Below, piece by piece: positions 1 to 7,494 of a stretch of DNA of 64,000 nucleotides (within the stretch, counting starts at the first letter, position 1; every line of letters starts with the position of its first letter). The notes below the pieces were generated by a model. It saw only the letters and a program-made list of their open reading frames with translations. It made no database searches and was not told the origin of the DNA. The position numbers were made by a program, and so were the translations under genes. Where the stretch lies: contig NZ_CP007139.1 of assembly GCF_000724625.1 (NCBI RefSeq), forward strand, positions 4,278,001 through 4,342,000, given 5' to 3'. This stretch comes from Fimbriimonas ginsengisoli Gsoil 348. GTDB lineage: Bacteria; Armatimonadota; Fimbriimonadia; Fimbriimonadales; Fimbriimonadaceae.

Positions 1-325
1 ACGAAGCGCAGAGCCCCAGCGCGAAGATCGCCGAATCGTTCTTCGGCGCCCGACCCGCCACGCTGACTTCCACGATGCGCCGAACCACGCGCTCTCCATC
101 CTCGTGGATGAGCTTGAGCACGTTCTGGGCGTTTTCCTGGGTCAGCTTCTGCGGGGCGACGTAGAAGGTCCCGGCCTCGCTGCCGAGGATCAGGAACCGG
201 TCAAGCACCGTCCAACCGTCGACTTCATAGACGAAGCCGCCGGCATGATTCAGGACTTGTCCAGATCCCGGGATTGGCATCGACTGGTGAGTCGTCGCGC
301 GGTTAAATAGCTTTGCGTAGTTCAT
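1..325 (-). CDS. rsr: Ro60/TROVE domain RNA-binding protein, 5' part only
   Basis: The minus strand from an ATG at 325 reads about 108 residues without a stop to the window edge, so only the N-terminus is present. The start of the protein reads as a short basic lead, then a VLNHAGGFVYEVDGW stretch, then DRFLILGSEAGTFY and the segment APQKLTQENA. This matches the conserved N-terminus of bacterial Ro60 orthologs (Rsr), ring-shaped HEAT-repeat proteins with a C-terminal vWFA domain that bind Y RNAs and misfolded RNA ends. An AGGTG Shine-Dalgarno lies 6 nt before the ATG. The gene lies downstream, on the same strand, of a tRNA-like Y RNA candidate (699-958), which is the usual bacterial neighbourhood for rsr. 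The family call is firm. The rest of the gene is outside the window. Confidence 0.88.
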   Translation of the reverse strand, partial: MNYAKLFNRATTHQSMPIPGSGQVLNHAGGFVYEVDGWTVLDRFLILGSEAGTFYVAPQKLTQENAQNVLKLIHEDGERVVRRIVEVSVAGRAPKNDSAIFALGLCAS

Positions 326-698
326 TCCTTTCACCTCTCCGGTGGGTCGTGGCGCACGCGTTTGCGGAGCGCTCGATCGGGTCGAGGGAGCGGGAAGGAA
401 TTCGTTTTGGGTATTCCGCCGCTCCAGGTAGGAGGGGCGGTCGAGTGGCAGACTACTCTGCCGGGTTCGCCACCCCGAAACTGGGGGTATTCAGGTTCTC
501 TGAGCCGCTAAGTCGCGACACCACGAAATCTCGCGGCGCTTGGCCGGCGAGAGTTTCTTTATAGATGCGCGTTATGGCTAACATGGCTTTCCTAATTGGC
601 GGATATGAATTCGTTACGTCGCGGACAAGTACCTAGTCGTCGGAGGGTTTCGTTATGAGCGAGAACCGACGCCATCCGGCCCGCGGCGAGCTTTCTAT
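326..698 (-). other. rsr leader / spacer between Y RNA candidate and rsr
   Basis: This 373-nt stretch between the tRNA-like RNA and rsr has no convincing gene. On the minus strand it holds a hairpin with arms TCTCG-CGGC and GCCG-CGAGA around 526-550. An ATG at about 574 preceded by AGGAAAG opens a 43-codon reading frame with no recognisable similarity, which is probably fortuitous. The stretch may be a long 5' untranslated leader if rsr is transcribed together with the RNA. Confidence 0.35.
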
Positions 699-958
699 TT
701 TAGTCGTTTGGGCAAGTTGGCGACCTGGATGTTTTAAGCGCTCTACCCACTGAGCTACCGGTCTTGCGACCGAGCCGGACTTGAACCGGCGACCTCTCGC
801 GTCATAGGCGGTAACCCAAGCCTTTCGGCCCAAACGAGAATTGAACTTGCACGGACGAGGAGCGTTTCTGGGAAGAGGTTCCGAGGAACCCCGCGGGGGT
901 CGAACCCGCTTGCTTTCGCTTACCAGATAACCCAGAATCAGCGGCCCGTGCGACTAAA
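699..958 (-). ncRNA. YrlA-like Y RNA with several permuted tRNA-like modules
   Basis: Read on the minus strand, this segment folds into a closed structure. Its ends pair as TTTAGTCG (951-958) with CGACTAAA (699-706). The 3' half contains a circularly permuted tRNA: T-arm GCCGG-TTCAAGT-CCGGC (774-790), an acceptor stem closed by a GCAA tetraloop (758-773), then a D-arm GCTC-AGTGGGTA-GAGC (740-755). A kinked anticodon-like stem is closed by CCTATG (803-808) and CATCCAGG (724-731). Two further T-arm plus tetraloop-closed acceptor units lie at 875-909 (GCGGG-TTCGACC-CCCGC, CTCG loop) and 833-850 with 816-833 (GAAA loop). Known YrlA RNAs have one tRNA-mimic module with no free CCA end and are encoded next to rsr, as here. 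The multi-module form is unusual. The fold is by eye; ends are approximate. Confidence 0.72.
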
Positions 959-996
959 CTGTGCGGCCCGTAGCTTTCACTGCAGGCAGGAGTGAG

Positions 997-1026
997 ATAG
1001 TGTCAGACCCACCCGGACGTTGTCAA
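997..1026 (-). promoter_or_regulatory. Sigma-70-type promoter for the Y RNA candidate
   Basis: On the minus strand a perfect TTGACA (1021-1026) is followed after 18 nt by CACTAT (997-1002), giving a start near 990, about 30 nt before the closed RNA structure. An AT-rich tract with GAATATTCGAATAT character lies just upstream (about 1035-1060) and could act as an UP element. The -35 is perfect; the -10 is weak. Confidence 0.5.
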
Positions 1027-1078
1027 GGGTTTGTTGGAAAGTATTCGAATATTTTCTTAACTATTAACGCGAAGCGTT

Positions 1079-1197
1079 GTAGCCGCAGGTTGGCTCGTAC
1101 CTGTGCGAGAGCCTTTCGTCGTAGCGTCGGCGCCCCCGCCGATGTTCCGGTGTACCGAAGGTACACCAGGCGCAGGTACGAGCCAACCTGCGGCTAC
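1079..1197. repeat. Long palindrome: 25-bp perfect inverted repeat with inner hairpin
   Basis: The arms 1079-1103 and 1173-1197 are exact reverse complements (each begins or ends with GTAGCCGCAGG). Inside, GGTGTACC and GGTACACC (about 1149-1167) form another short hairpin. The element lies between thpR and the Y RNA promoter, has no coding content, and looks like a REP-like or non-autonomous mobile palindrome. Confidence 0.7.
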
Positions 1198-1216
1198 ACG
1201 TCCTTCGGACGTAGGG

Positions 1217-1242
1217 GAGGCCGGTCTGGAGACCAGCGGTCC
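1217..1242. repeat. Dispersed palindromic repeat (family A copy)
   Basis: The segment around GGTCTGGAGACC is palindromic. It recurs in inverted orientation at 59888-59912, 58 kb away, with almost identical flanks. Neither copy is inside a gene. Confidence 0.55.
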
Positions 1243-1259
1243 ACGGTCGAGGTTGCCGG

Positions 1260-1835
1260 TTAGGCGACGGGAAGGTTTCCGAGATTCCAACGCTTTAAAA
1301 CCTCGTACCGCCCATCTGGCGTGCTTTCAAAAAGGAGCACCTGGGCGACATCCCAGTCGGCGATCGCCAGCTCGCCTAGCTCGGTCGACAGGCCGGTTGC
1401 CATCCGCCCAACCTCCTTCGAGCCGGGTGAGAGGCGGGCGAGGGTGAGGTGGGGCACGTAGGGTTTCTCATCCAGGGGCAAAAGCGTTTTGAGTGCCTCC
1501 TCGAGAGCAGCTTGCAGATGCTTCAGTGCCGGGAGATCGCCGTCGACTCCTGCCCACAGGGCGCGGGGGCGATAGAGGCTGGGAAACGCCCCCAAACCCT
1601 TCACGACTAACCGGACGGGCTCAGATCCGGCGCAAATCGGAACGCAAAGGGCGTCGATGGCTTCCACGCTCTCCTCCGGAAGATGGCCTAAGAACACCAC
1701 GGTGAGGTGGATCTTCTCCGGCCGGACGAACCGAACCCCTTGCCGGGTCGCGACGTCCTTCAGGCGGTCTTGCAAGGCGACCACGCGGTCGCGGACCACT
1801 TCGCTTAGTTCTAGACCGATAAAGAGCCGCTTCAT
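1260..1835 (-). CDS. thpR: RNA 2',3'-cyclic 3'-phosphodiesterase (ThpR/LigT family)
   Basis: At 191 residues this is the normal length of the family. It carries the two catalytic HxTx motifs of the 2H phosphoesterase fold, HLTV at residues 43-46 and HLTL at 129-132, each in its usual beta-strand context. Family members hydrolyse 2',3'-cyclic phosphates on RNA ends and can ligate 2'-5' in reverse. The gene is on the same strand as, and immediately upstream of, the Y RNA candidate and rsr. A joint role in handling RNA ends is plausible but unproven. A prepilin-like gene lies 52 bp upstream. Confidence 0.88.
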   Translation of the reverse strand: MKRLFIGLELSEVVRDRVVALQDRLKDVATRQGVRFVRPEKIHLTVVFLGHLPEESVEAIDALCVPICAGSEPVRLVVKGLGAFPSLYRPRALWAGVDGDLPALKHLQAALEEALKTLLPLDEKPYVPHLTLARLSPGSKEVGRMATGLSTELGELAIADWDVAQVLLFESTPDGRYEVLKRWNLGNLPVA

Positions 1836-1887
1836 CTCGATATCAGGGCGACCGCTAACCGCAAACGGCTAACCGCCAACCTGGGTG

Positions 1888-2592
1888 TCACGCTTTGGTA
1901 CGGATATCCCGCAGCCATTTCGCGTGGCCGTCTTCGAACAGCCGATTTCGGCCGCCAGTATGAACTGCCTTGCCTTTCAGCGAGGCGTCCACGGAGGGAA
2001 TGGTGCCGGGGAAATAGGGATCGACCGCCAACTCGACTTCCGCCTCTCCCTGCGGATTTCCGGCTTGGGGATTTTTGGCTTCTTGTAGGTCGGACACCGT
2101 TTGATCGGGTGTTTTCCCCCAGAAATTGTCTAGCGGCACCGGATCGGTGATCTGGTCGAATCGCCATAGCCAATAGCGGGAGGCCGGACTGGTGGACTCG
2201 TCCCGCAAGGTCTGCTTCACTTGAACGACGCTGCCAACCGCTGAGCCGCGGATCGAGTCGCAAGACCAGATGTCGTCGTTGTGGGTGTAGGGGTGAAGAG
2301 TAATCATTGCCCATCCGCCCCGCGGATCGGAGGCAGGCCAAGTGCTCCAGGGTTTCCACCCGCCTGGCAGCGATTGCTTTAGGTCGCGGCGGTCCGGAAA
2401 CCGGTCGTCGGCATCGTTCAGATAGAGGGCGAACGACGTTCCGATTTGGCGGAGATTGCTCAGGCAGGCTGTCTTCTTTGCCGCCTCTTTCGCCTGGGCA
2501 AAAACCGGAAATAAAATTGCCGCCAAGATCGCGATGATAGCGATGACGACCAGCAGTTCGATCAGTGTAAACGCACGACTAAATTTCGTCAT
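1888..2592 (-). CDS. Prepilin-type N-terminal cleavage/methylation domain protein
   Basis: This 234-residue protein starts with a short basic leader and the [19 protein letters not shown] helix typical of type IV pilins and type II pseudopilins; cleavage is expected just before the Phe at residue 8. The helix continues into FPVFAQAK, then a Cys-containing LSNLRQI segment and, near the C-terminus, a GHAKWLRD motif. These are the hallmarks of the DUF1559-like H-X9-DG family, abundant in Planctomycetes and Armatimonadota. Substrate or role is unknown; it is likely exported and anchored in the envelope. A related protein is encoded at 19499-20308. Confidence 0.85.
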   Translation of the reverse strand: MTKFSRAFTLIELLVVIAIIAILAAILFPVFAQAKEAAKKTACLSNLRQIGTSFALYLNDADDRFPDRRDLKQSLPGGWKPWSTWPASDPRGGWAMITLHPYTHNDDIWSCDSIRGSAVGSVVQVKQTLRDESTSPASRYWLWRFDQITDPVPLDNFWGKTPDQTVSDLQEAKNPQAGNPQGEAEVELAVDPYFPGTIPSVDASLKGKAVHTGGRNRLFEDGHAKWLRDIRTKA

Positions 2593-2736
2593 CTAAACGG
2601 CTCACCTCATTCTCCCATACCGCGCCGTTAGGAACACGATCGTTCGTGTGAGCGCCTATCAACTGTCGGTTCTGCTGCTTGCAACGGCGCAACATTGCAG
2701 GTTATCGGTACGCCGACGGACGGTTTGGAGAGCAAA

Positions 2737-3948
2737 ATGGGAAACACAATCTACGCATCTTTCGTCGACCCTTCGCTTGCGGAGAAGGCGGCGGGCGCAC
2801 TGCTCGATCACGGCGTACGAGCCGAGGACATTAGTGTCGTGCAAAGCCACGAGGGCGCCGTCGAGTCCACAAATTACGGCACCGAGACGAGGACCAACAT
2901 CGGATCCGCGCGAAGCGACGGAGACAACGACCTTAAGAACGCCGGCGACGGCGTGGTTGGCGAGGGACACGCAGCCGCCCACAAGGTGGCGGAGTGGGGA
3001 GATCGAGCCGTAGGCGGCATAGCCGGCGCGGTGGGCGCCGAGGGGACCGCCGCTCGCTACGACTCCGCCGCCGACCAGCAGAGAGCGAAGGCGGGCTATG
3101 ACGCCCATGCGGCCGGACGTGAGTTCAACGACGCCGTCGATATGCCGAACACCGGTTCGCCCTACACGACCTCCCATTCCATGGGGACCGACCGCGATAG
3201 CGACATCAAGAACGCCGGTGACGCGGCCGTCGGCGAAACCCACGCGGCGGGCCATAAACTGGCCGAGGGTGGCGACCGGCTCGTCGGCGGAATCGCCGGA
3301 GCGGTGGGCGCGGAAGGCACCGCGGCTAACTACGATGCCGCGGCAAACCGCCAGGAAATGAAGGCGGGCATCGACGCGGCGAGCGCGCGCGGCCAGTGGG
3401 ACGAAGCCTCGTCCGATCGTCCGGCGATCTACACGACGAGTTACGCGGGTGACTACCCGAACGACCCAAACGCGACGGCGAACACCACCGGTTCCGTTAC
3501 CTACCCGGATCGAGTCGATTCGGCGGGCGACACCGAAGGGGCGGCCAAGCACGGGATCTCCACCACGACGGCCGCCGACGCCGGTTCGGGCGCTAAGACG
3601 GGCGCGGCTTGGGGCGTCGGACTTGGCGCGGTAGCGGCGATCGCGTCGCTCCTGGTACCCGGATTCGGCTGGGTCGTCGGCGGCGGCGCCCTTGCCACCG
3701 CGCTCGCCGGGGTGGCAGCGTCCGCCGGTGCGGGCGCGGTTGCCGGAGCCGTGACCGGTTACCTGAAGGACCAGGGCGTGGAAGAGCACATCGCGGCTCA
3801 TTACGACAACACCATCACCGGCGGCGGCGCCCTCCTCGCGGTTACGGTCCCTTCGGGCAACGTAAGCGAGACCGATGCCAGAAGGATCCTCGACAAGTAC
3901 GGCGCGACCAACATCAACGCCTACGAAAGCCGCGGATATCTCGCTTAG
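2737..3948 (+). CDS. Putative general stress protein with internal repeats and glycine zipper
   Basis: The ATG at 2737 has GGAG 8 nt upstream and gives a 403-residue protein; an earlier in-frame ATG at 2695 lacks a site. The N-terminus (IYASFVDPSLAEKAA and following) resembles the alpha/beta fold of YflT/GS17M-type stress proteins. Two ~60-residue repeats follow, each with NAGD, VGE.HAA, GGIAGAVGAEGTA and a Tyr-Asp-Ala-rich end. A hydrophobic Ala/Gly-rich membrane or glycine-zipper segment lies around residues 290-345, and the C-terminal domain contains TVPSGNVSETDARRIL. Function is not known. The composition suggests envelope or desiccation stress. A perfect hairpin terminates it against the convergent hydrolase gene. 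Confidence 0.7.
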   Translation: MGNTIYASFVDPSLAEKAAGALLDHGVRAEDISVVQSHEGAVESTNYGTETRTNIGSARSDGDNDLKNAGDGVVGEGHAAAHKVAEWGDRAVGGIAGAVGAEGTAARYDSAADQQRAKAGYDAHAAGREFNDAVDMPNTGSPYTTSHSMGTDRDSDIKNAGDAAVGETHAAGHKLAEGGDRLVGGIAGAVGAEGTAANYDAAANRQEMKAGIDAASARGQWDEASSDRPAIYTTSYAGDYPNDPNATANTTGSVTYPDRVDSAGDTEGAAKHGISTTTAADAGSGAKTGAAWGVGLGAVAAIASLLVPGFGWVVGGGALATALAGVAASAGAGAVAGAVTGYLKDQGVEEHIAAHYDNTITGGGALLAVTVPSGNVSETDARRILDKYGATNINAYESRGYLA

Positions 3949-3962
3949 CCTCGGTGATAGTT

Positions 3963-3991
3963 GTGAACCCGGCTCATGGAGCCGGGTTCAC
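3963..3991. terminator. Bidirectional hairpin terminator between convergent genes
   Basis: A perfect 13-bp stem (arms starting GTGAACCC and ending GGGTTCAC) encloses an ATG triloop. It sits between the stop at 3948 and the convergent stop at 3988, overlapping the last codon of the latter. There is no T-run, so intrinsic termination strength is uncertain. Confidence 0.6.
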
Positions 3992-4908
3992 TCGACCGGT
4001 TTCACGCCGAGCTCTTTCAGCATCGCAGACGCGATAAACGGGATCAATCCGGCCTCGTTGCTGTGATCTTTTGTGAAGATCGCATAGACGAACTCTCGTC
4101 CGTCCGGAAGCTGGATGTAGGCCACGTCGTGACGAACGGTATCGGTCCACCCTGCCTTCGACCATAGTTTGGTTCCGCTGGGGAGCACCTTGCCGGAGAA
4201 GAGCTTCGACTGCTCGTTCGTCTCCTTGGAATCGGCCGGAATCGCGCGCGAAAGGTACCCACGCATCCACGCGCATTGTCCAGGACTGACAATCTTGTCC
4301 AGGGCGATATCGGACATCAGCCTGACGCAAACGTTCGGGCTGAGGGAATTTCGGAGCTCGAAGTGCGGTCCGTAGCCTTGACGTTCGCGACCGTACGGTC
4401 CCTCGTTCCAGGTTTTCTGGCAGGCATTCAGGGTGGGGTACCCGAGGGAGGCGAACCATCGGTTGACGGCTTGGCGCTTGTCCATCCATCTCGCAAGCTC
4501 TTTCGGGGAGAGCTCCGGACCACCCGTCGTACCGGTGACCGTCTCTAGAACGAGTCCGGTGGCGTCGTTGACGGAGTCGACGATCATGTCGTGGACGGCT
4601 CGCTCGAGCTCGGGGGTCATTCGGAGTTTCTTCTTCTCCAAGAGGTGACCCGCGTAGGCGAGGAAGAACATCTTGACCACGCTCGCCGGGTACATCGCCT
4701 CCGCGCCCCGGTATGAGCCAGATTGGAACGAGTTCCCTTTACGATCCAGAACGGCCAGCGTGATGCCGATTTGGTCGGGCTTGACCCCTCTGTCCGAATA
4801 CTTGGCGAGCGCCGCTTTGGCGGCATTGTCCGCGAAACGCGCCAGATCCAGAGGCGAAGGGGATTGAGCTGCGACAACGGCAGTAAGCGCGAGGCCGATC
4901 GTAATCAT
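3988..4908 (-). CDS. Class A beta-lactamase-fold serine hydrolase, secreted
   Basis: Starting at the ATG at 4908 gives a 306-residue protein with a short hydrophobic signal peptide ending near AVVAAQS; a longer reading from 4968 would overlap the divergent acylphosphatase start. The penicillin-binding motifs are present: SVVK (residues 76-79, nucleophile Ser76), SVN (112-114), and KAG instead of KTG about residue 256. The omega-loop ExxLN motif of true beta-lactamases is not obvious, so it may be a D,D-peptidase or esterase-like relative and not a resistance enzyme. It acts in the periplasm or on the cell surface. Confidence 0.78.
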   Translation of the reverse strand: MITIGLALTAVVAAQSPSPLDLARFADNAAKAALAKYSDRGVKPDQIGITLAVLDRKGNSFQSGSYRGAEAMYPASVVKMFFLAYAGHLLEKKKLRMTPELERAVHDMIVDSVNDATGLVLETVTGTTGGPELSPKELARWMDKRQAVNRWFASLGYPTLNACQKTWNEGPYGRERQGYGPHFELRNSLSPNVCVRLMSDIALDKIVSPGQCAWMRGYLSRAIPADSKETNEQSKLFSGKVLPSGTKLWSKAGWTDTVRHDVAYIQLPDGREFVYAIFTKDHSNEAGLIPFIASAMLKELGVKPVE

Positions 4909-4958
4909 CTGGGGCGGTTTACCCGACCGGGGTTGCGCCGCGGAGGTAAATATCGTTT

Positions 4959-5228
4959 GTGGCGACAAGGCGGTTCGTGGTGAAGGGAAGGGTGCAGGGG
5001 GTCGGCTTCCGCTACTTTGTCAGCCAGACCGCCCGCAGCCTTGGAGTGCTTGGCGAAGTATGGAATCGCCGCGACGGCGGCGTCGAGGTCATAGCCGAGC
5101 ACGAAGAGCCGATGGTTTTGGTCGAATTCGAGAACCTTTTGTGGGAAGGTCCGGGCTACGTCCATGCGGTGCTCGGAGAAGAGTCGACGGGTTCGTTTTC
5201 CGATTTCAAGATCGGCTACTCCCGTTGA
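4959..5228 (+). CDS. acyP: Acylphosphatase
   Basis: This 89-residue protein from a GTG start has the acylphosphatase signature: VKGRVQGVGFRYF with the phosphate-binding loop and Arg, followed by GEVWNRRDGGVEV containing the catalytic Asn. It hydrolyses carboxyl-phosphate bonds such as acetyl phosphate in the cytoplasm. GGAGG lies 12 nt before the GTG, slightly far. It is divergent from the serine hydrolase. Confidence 0.93.
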   Translation: MATRRFVVKGRVQGVGFRYFVSQTARSLGVLGEVWNRRDGGVEVIAEHEEPMVLVEFENLLWEGPGYVHAVLGEESTGSFSDFKIGYSR

Positions 5229-5265
5229 ATGGGAACGCCCATTCTCCGGTGCCGTCCAACCACAT

Positions 5266-5652
5266 ATGGTCAACCGAGAAGATCATCCCGCCGGCGATTC
5301 GCCGAATGATGTGGGTCAAAGTCGCGAACAGCTCGAGGCGCAGCCGGGCGTGTTCGAGACGGGACATCCCAGTAGTCTAAAGCCGGTACCGGAAAATGAG
5401 CGAGAGGAGCCAGGGGGCGTAGTCGGCCCCGGCGGCGATTCCCGGCCGGATCGGCACGATCCCGGCGGTTTTGTCGGCATCGACGACGATCCGCGAATGA
5501 CGACCACGCGCGATCCGCACGAGCAGCCGCCCGTTCGTAAAGAAGATCCGCAGTTCCTAGCCGAACATCGCGTCGACCAGCGGGACGAAATCGTTCCCCG
5601 TCCCGATCCTTTGACGGGCGAGGAGATCGCCGAGCTACGGCCGCGAACCTGA
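5266..5652 (+). CDS. Hydrophilic, probably disordered protein
   Basis: The ATG at 5266 gives 128 residues rich in Pro, Gly, Glu, Asp and Arg, without a hydrophobic segment or any recognised domain. The end (PDPLTGEEIAELRPRT) looks like a short structured tail. No clear Shine-Dalgarno precedes it, so the start is unsure. It ends 14 bp before a second small hydrophilic gene with the same composition, which supports an operon. Both may be stress-related, by analogy with other small disordered proteins; this is only an inference. Confidence 0.55.
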   Translation: MVNREDHPAGDSPNDVGQSREQLEAQPGVFETGHPSSLKPVPENEREEPGGVVGPGGDSRPDRHDPGGFVGIDDDPRMTTTRDPHEQPPVRKEDPQFLAEHRVDQRDEIVPRPDPLTGEEIAELRPRT

Positions 5653-5666
5653 TTTGGAGAAGTGAA

Positions 5667-5951
5667 ATGACCAATCGAGATAACGTTTACGGCGAGAACC
5701 ATCCGGCGAGCGACGACCGGGGTAATGGCGGGAGCGATATTCGAGATGAGATCGCCGGCAACGGCGTCGCCGAGGATATCGACAAGGCGCGCGAACGTTC
5801 CGAACGGAAGACCGGCGGTATGGGACGCCGTGAGACGCCCAAGGACGGGGTAACTCAGGGTTCTTGGCAGCGTCCGGAAGAAGCGGAACTTGCTGCGGAG
5901 ATCGAGCGGCCGGAAGATACGCTGACGCAGCCCGAACCAAGCCGTCAATAG
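5667..5951 (+). CDS. Small hydrophilic disordered protein
   Basis: At 94 residues, it is rich in Gly, Arg, Glu and Asp (MTNRDNVYGENH start) with no hydrophobic core. TTTGGAGAAGTGAA upstream is a good ribosome site. It follows 5266-5652 by 14 bp and precedes the carboxylesterase by 15 bp, so the three are probably cotranscribed. I recognise no family. Confidence 0.62.
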   Translation: MTNRDNVYGENHPASDDRGNGGSDIRDEIAGNGVAEDIDKARERSERKTGGMGRRETPKDGVTQGSWQRPEEAELAAEIERPEDTLTQPEPSRQ

Positions 5952-5966
5952 AGGTCTAATAGAGGC

Positions 5967-6608
5967 GTGGCCTCACGACTCACGCGCTTGGTTCGCGACC
6001 CGTCGCCGCCTAGCGGCGACGCCCCCTTGCTCATCCTGCTTCACGGCTTGGGAAGCGACGAGCGCGACCTTATGGGGTTGGCTCCGGAGCTCGATCCGCG
6101 GCTGCGCGTGGTGACCCTTCGAGCGCCCCATCCTTGGATGCAGGGAGGCTACGCGTGGTTCAACCTCGAATGGGACGACGAAGGGATCCACATCGATGCC
6201 GCCCAGGTGGTGGCGAGCCTCGAGCTTCTCGTCTCGGAGATCCTGGCCGTCACCGCCGAGCTACGCCCCCGGCATCTGTTCCTTGGCGGCTTCAGCCAAG
6301 GCGCCGTGATGACCCTGGGCGTGACGTTGCGCCGTCCCGATATCTTCACCGGGTCGCTGCTGCTAAGCGGCACCCACGTGCCGGAGCTCTTCGTCGGCGC
6401 CGACCCGGCGGTAGCGGATGTGCCGTTTTTGATTCAACACGGTCTCTATGACCCGGTTCTGCCGGTAGCCGAGGCGCGAACGATGCGCGACGCCGTCACC
6501 GCCATGGGCTCGCCCGTCGACTACCGGGAGTACCCGATGGGCCACGAGGTGAGCTACGCAAGCCTCCGGGACGCCAAACAATGGCTCGCGTCTCGGGCGT
6601 TTGGGTAG
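5967..6608 (+). CDS. Alpha/beta hydrolase (phospholipase/carboxylesterase family)
   Basis: A 213-residue alpha/beta hydrolase of the cytosolic phospholipase/carboxylesterase type (YpfH-like). The oxyanion region is LILLHGLGSDERDL near residue 25. The nucleophile is Ser110 in GFSQG, the Asp is 162 in HGLYDP, and the His is 193 in MGHE, so the triad is complete. There is no signal peptide, so it is cytoplasmic. The start is GTG. Expected substrates are short-chain esters or lysophospholipids. Confidence 0.88.
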   Translation: MASRLTRLVRDPSPPSGDAPLLILLHGLGSDERDLMGLAPELDPRLRVVTLRAPHPWMQGGYAWFNLEWDDEGIHIDAAQVVASLELLVSEILAVTAELRPRHLFLGGFSQGAVMTLGVTLRRPDIFTGSLLLSGTHVPELFVGADPAVADVPFLIQHGLYDPVLPVAEARTMRDAVTAMGSPVDYREYPMGHEVSYASLRDAKQWLASRAFG

Positions 6609-6758
6609 TGTAGTGTCTCGCTACTTTCAGGTCGGCTTGAGGCTAAGCTCCCCCACGCGTAGCGGATGAAAGGAGACTGACAGTACGTGGCGTTCTCTAG
6701 CGATACATTCGCTAACATCCGCAATCTTATGATAACCAGGTCGCAATAAAGGGGAAAT

Positions 6759-7180
6759 TTCATCACTTGGACTTACGACGGACGCGGCATGTTGCACAGC
6801 CTCGGCAACGAGCTCGGCTATCTCCGCACATACGCCTACGATCCGGTCGGTAACGTCTATATGCTCACGAGCTTCTCGGGCGACGACACCGGCTATCGCT
6901 ACGACGGAGTGAACCAGCTCACGACGACGATTGAAGGGGTTTCGCTGACGACGTACTCCTACGACCGGAACGGCTCGCTATCAGGTAACCGATCCGGACG
7001 GGACGGCTTATACTTGCGGTACGGACGGAGAGTTCCGCCTCACCTGGCAAGACACGAACGGCGCGAACCGGAAGAACTGGACATACGACGCGAACGGCAA
7101 GCTTGCCAAGTTACGACGTTGGAGCGGGTTCGGTGACGGTAGTGTGGGACGGCGAGAATTACCTGCAGTTGAGGAGCTAA
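6759..7180 (+). pseudogene. RHS repeat protein remnant (frameshifted)
   Basis: YD-type repeats are visible from about 6759: WTYDGRGML, TYAYDPVGNV, YRYDGVNQL, YSYDRNGSL. The frame then shifts near 6985; translation continues in another frame as VTDPDGTAYTCGTDG and WTYDANGKLAKL, shifts again near 7135, and ends as VVWDGENYLQLRS followed by TAA at 7178. RHS proteins normally exceed 1000 residues, so only the last fraction is left. It sits directly before the first RHS tip cassette, which suggests the ancestral gene was continuous. Confidence 0.75.
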
Positions 7181-7494
7181 ACGAATGCCGGTTACGAACT
7201 ACTATACGGTGCGTTCAGAGATTCTCGGGGAATCCTCCTCGGGAGCCTCCCGCAACTACCTTCGGGACGCTCTCGGGAGCGTGGTGGCGATGGCGGACAC
7301 CGCCAGCACCAAGAGCTTCACCGAACGGTCCAAGCCACACGGGGGCACGCTTGCCTCGACCGGAACCGAACCTTCTTTTACCTGGGTCGGAACGCTCGGC
7401 TACCTGAAAGCCGCCGGCAGCGTCCACAACGACTTCAGCGTAAGGGCCAGGTTCTACGGATATCGCGAAGGACTGTGGGCGACACTTGATCCGC
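7154..7494 (+). repeat. RHS tip repeat, copy 1
   Basis: This ~340-bp segment runs from GAGAATTACCTGCAG to the codons for GLWATLDP. It recurs at 8925-9267 and 10829-11170 at high nucleotide identity. It includes AGGAG, a short spacer, an ATG, and the conserved RHS core tip. Confidence 0.85.

Noticed and set aside
633-833. Open frame on the minus strand across the tRNA-like segment
   Set aside because: It follows the T-arm and D-arm bases of the structured RNA and has no ribosome site or family match; the RNA explains the region.
699-958. Three ordinary tRNA genes or a tmRNA
   Set aside because: Order is T-arm, acceptor, D-arm with closed tetraloops, no anticodon loop and no CCA end; no tag-peptide region.
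1079-1197. CRISPR or attachment site
   Set aside because: Only one inverted pair, no spaced direct repeats, and no integrase nearby.
2659-3801. Long minus-strand open frame
   Set aside because: Shadow of 2737-3948 caused by high GC; composition is Arg/Gly-rich without domains, while the plus frame has repeats and a ribosome site.
3988-4908. True beta-lactamase resistance gene
   Set aside because: SxxK, SxN and KAG are present but the omega-loop ExxLN is not clear; only the fold can be claimed.
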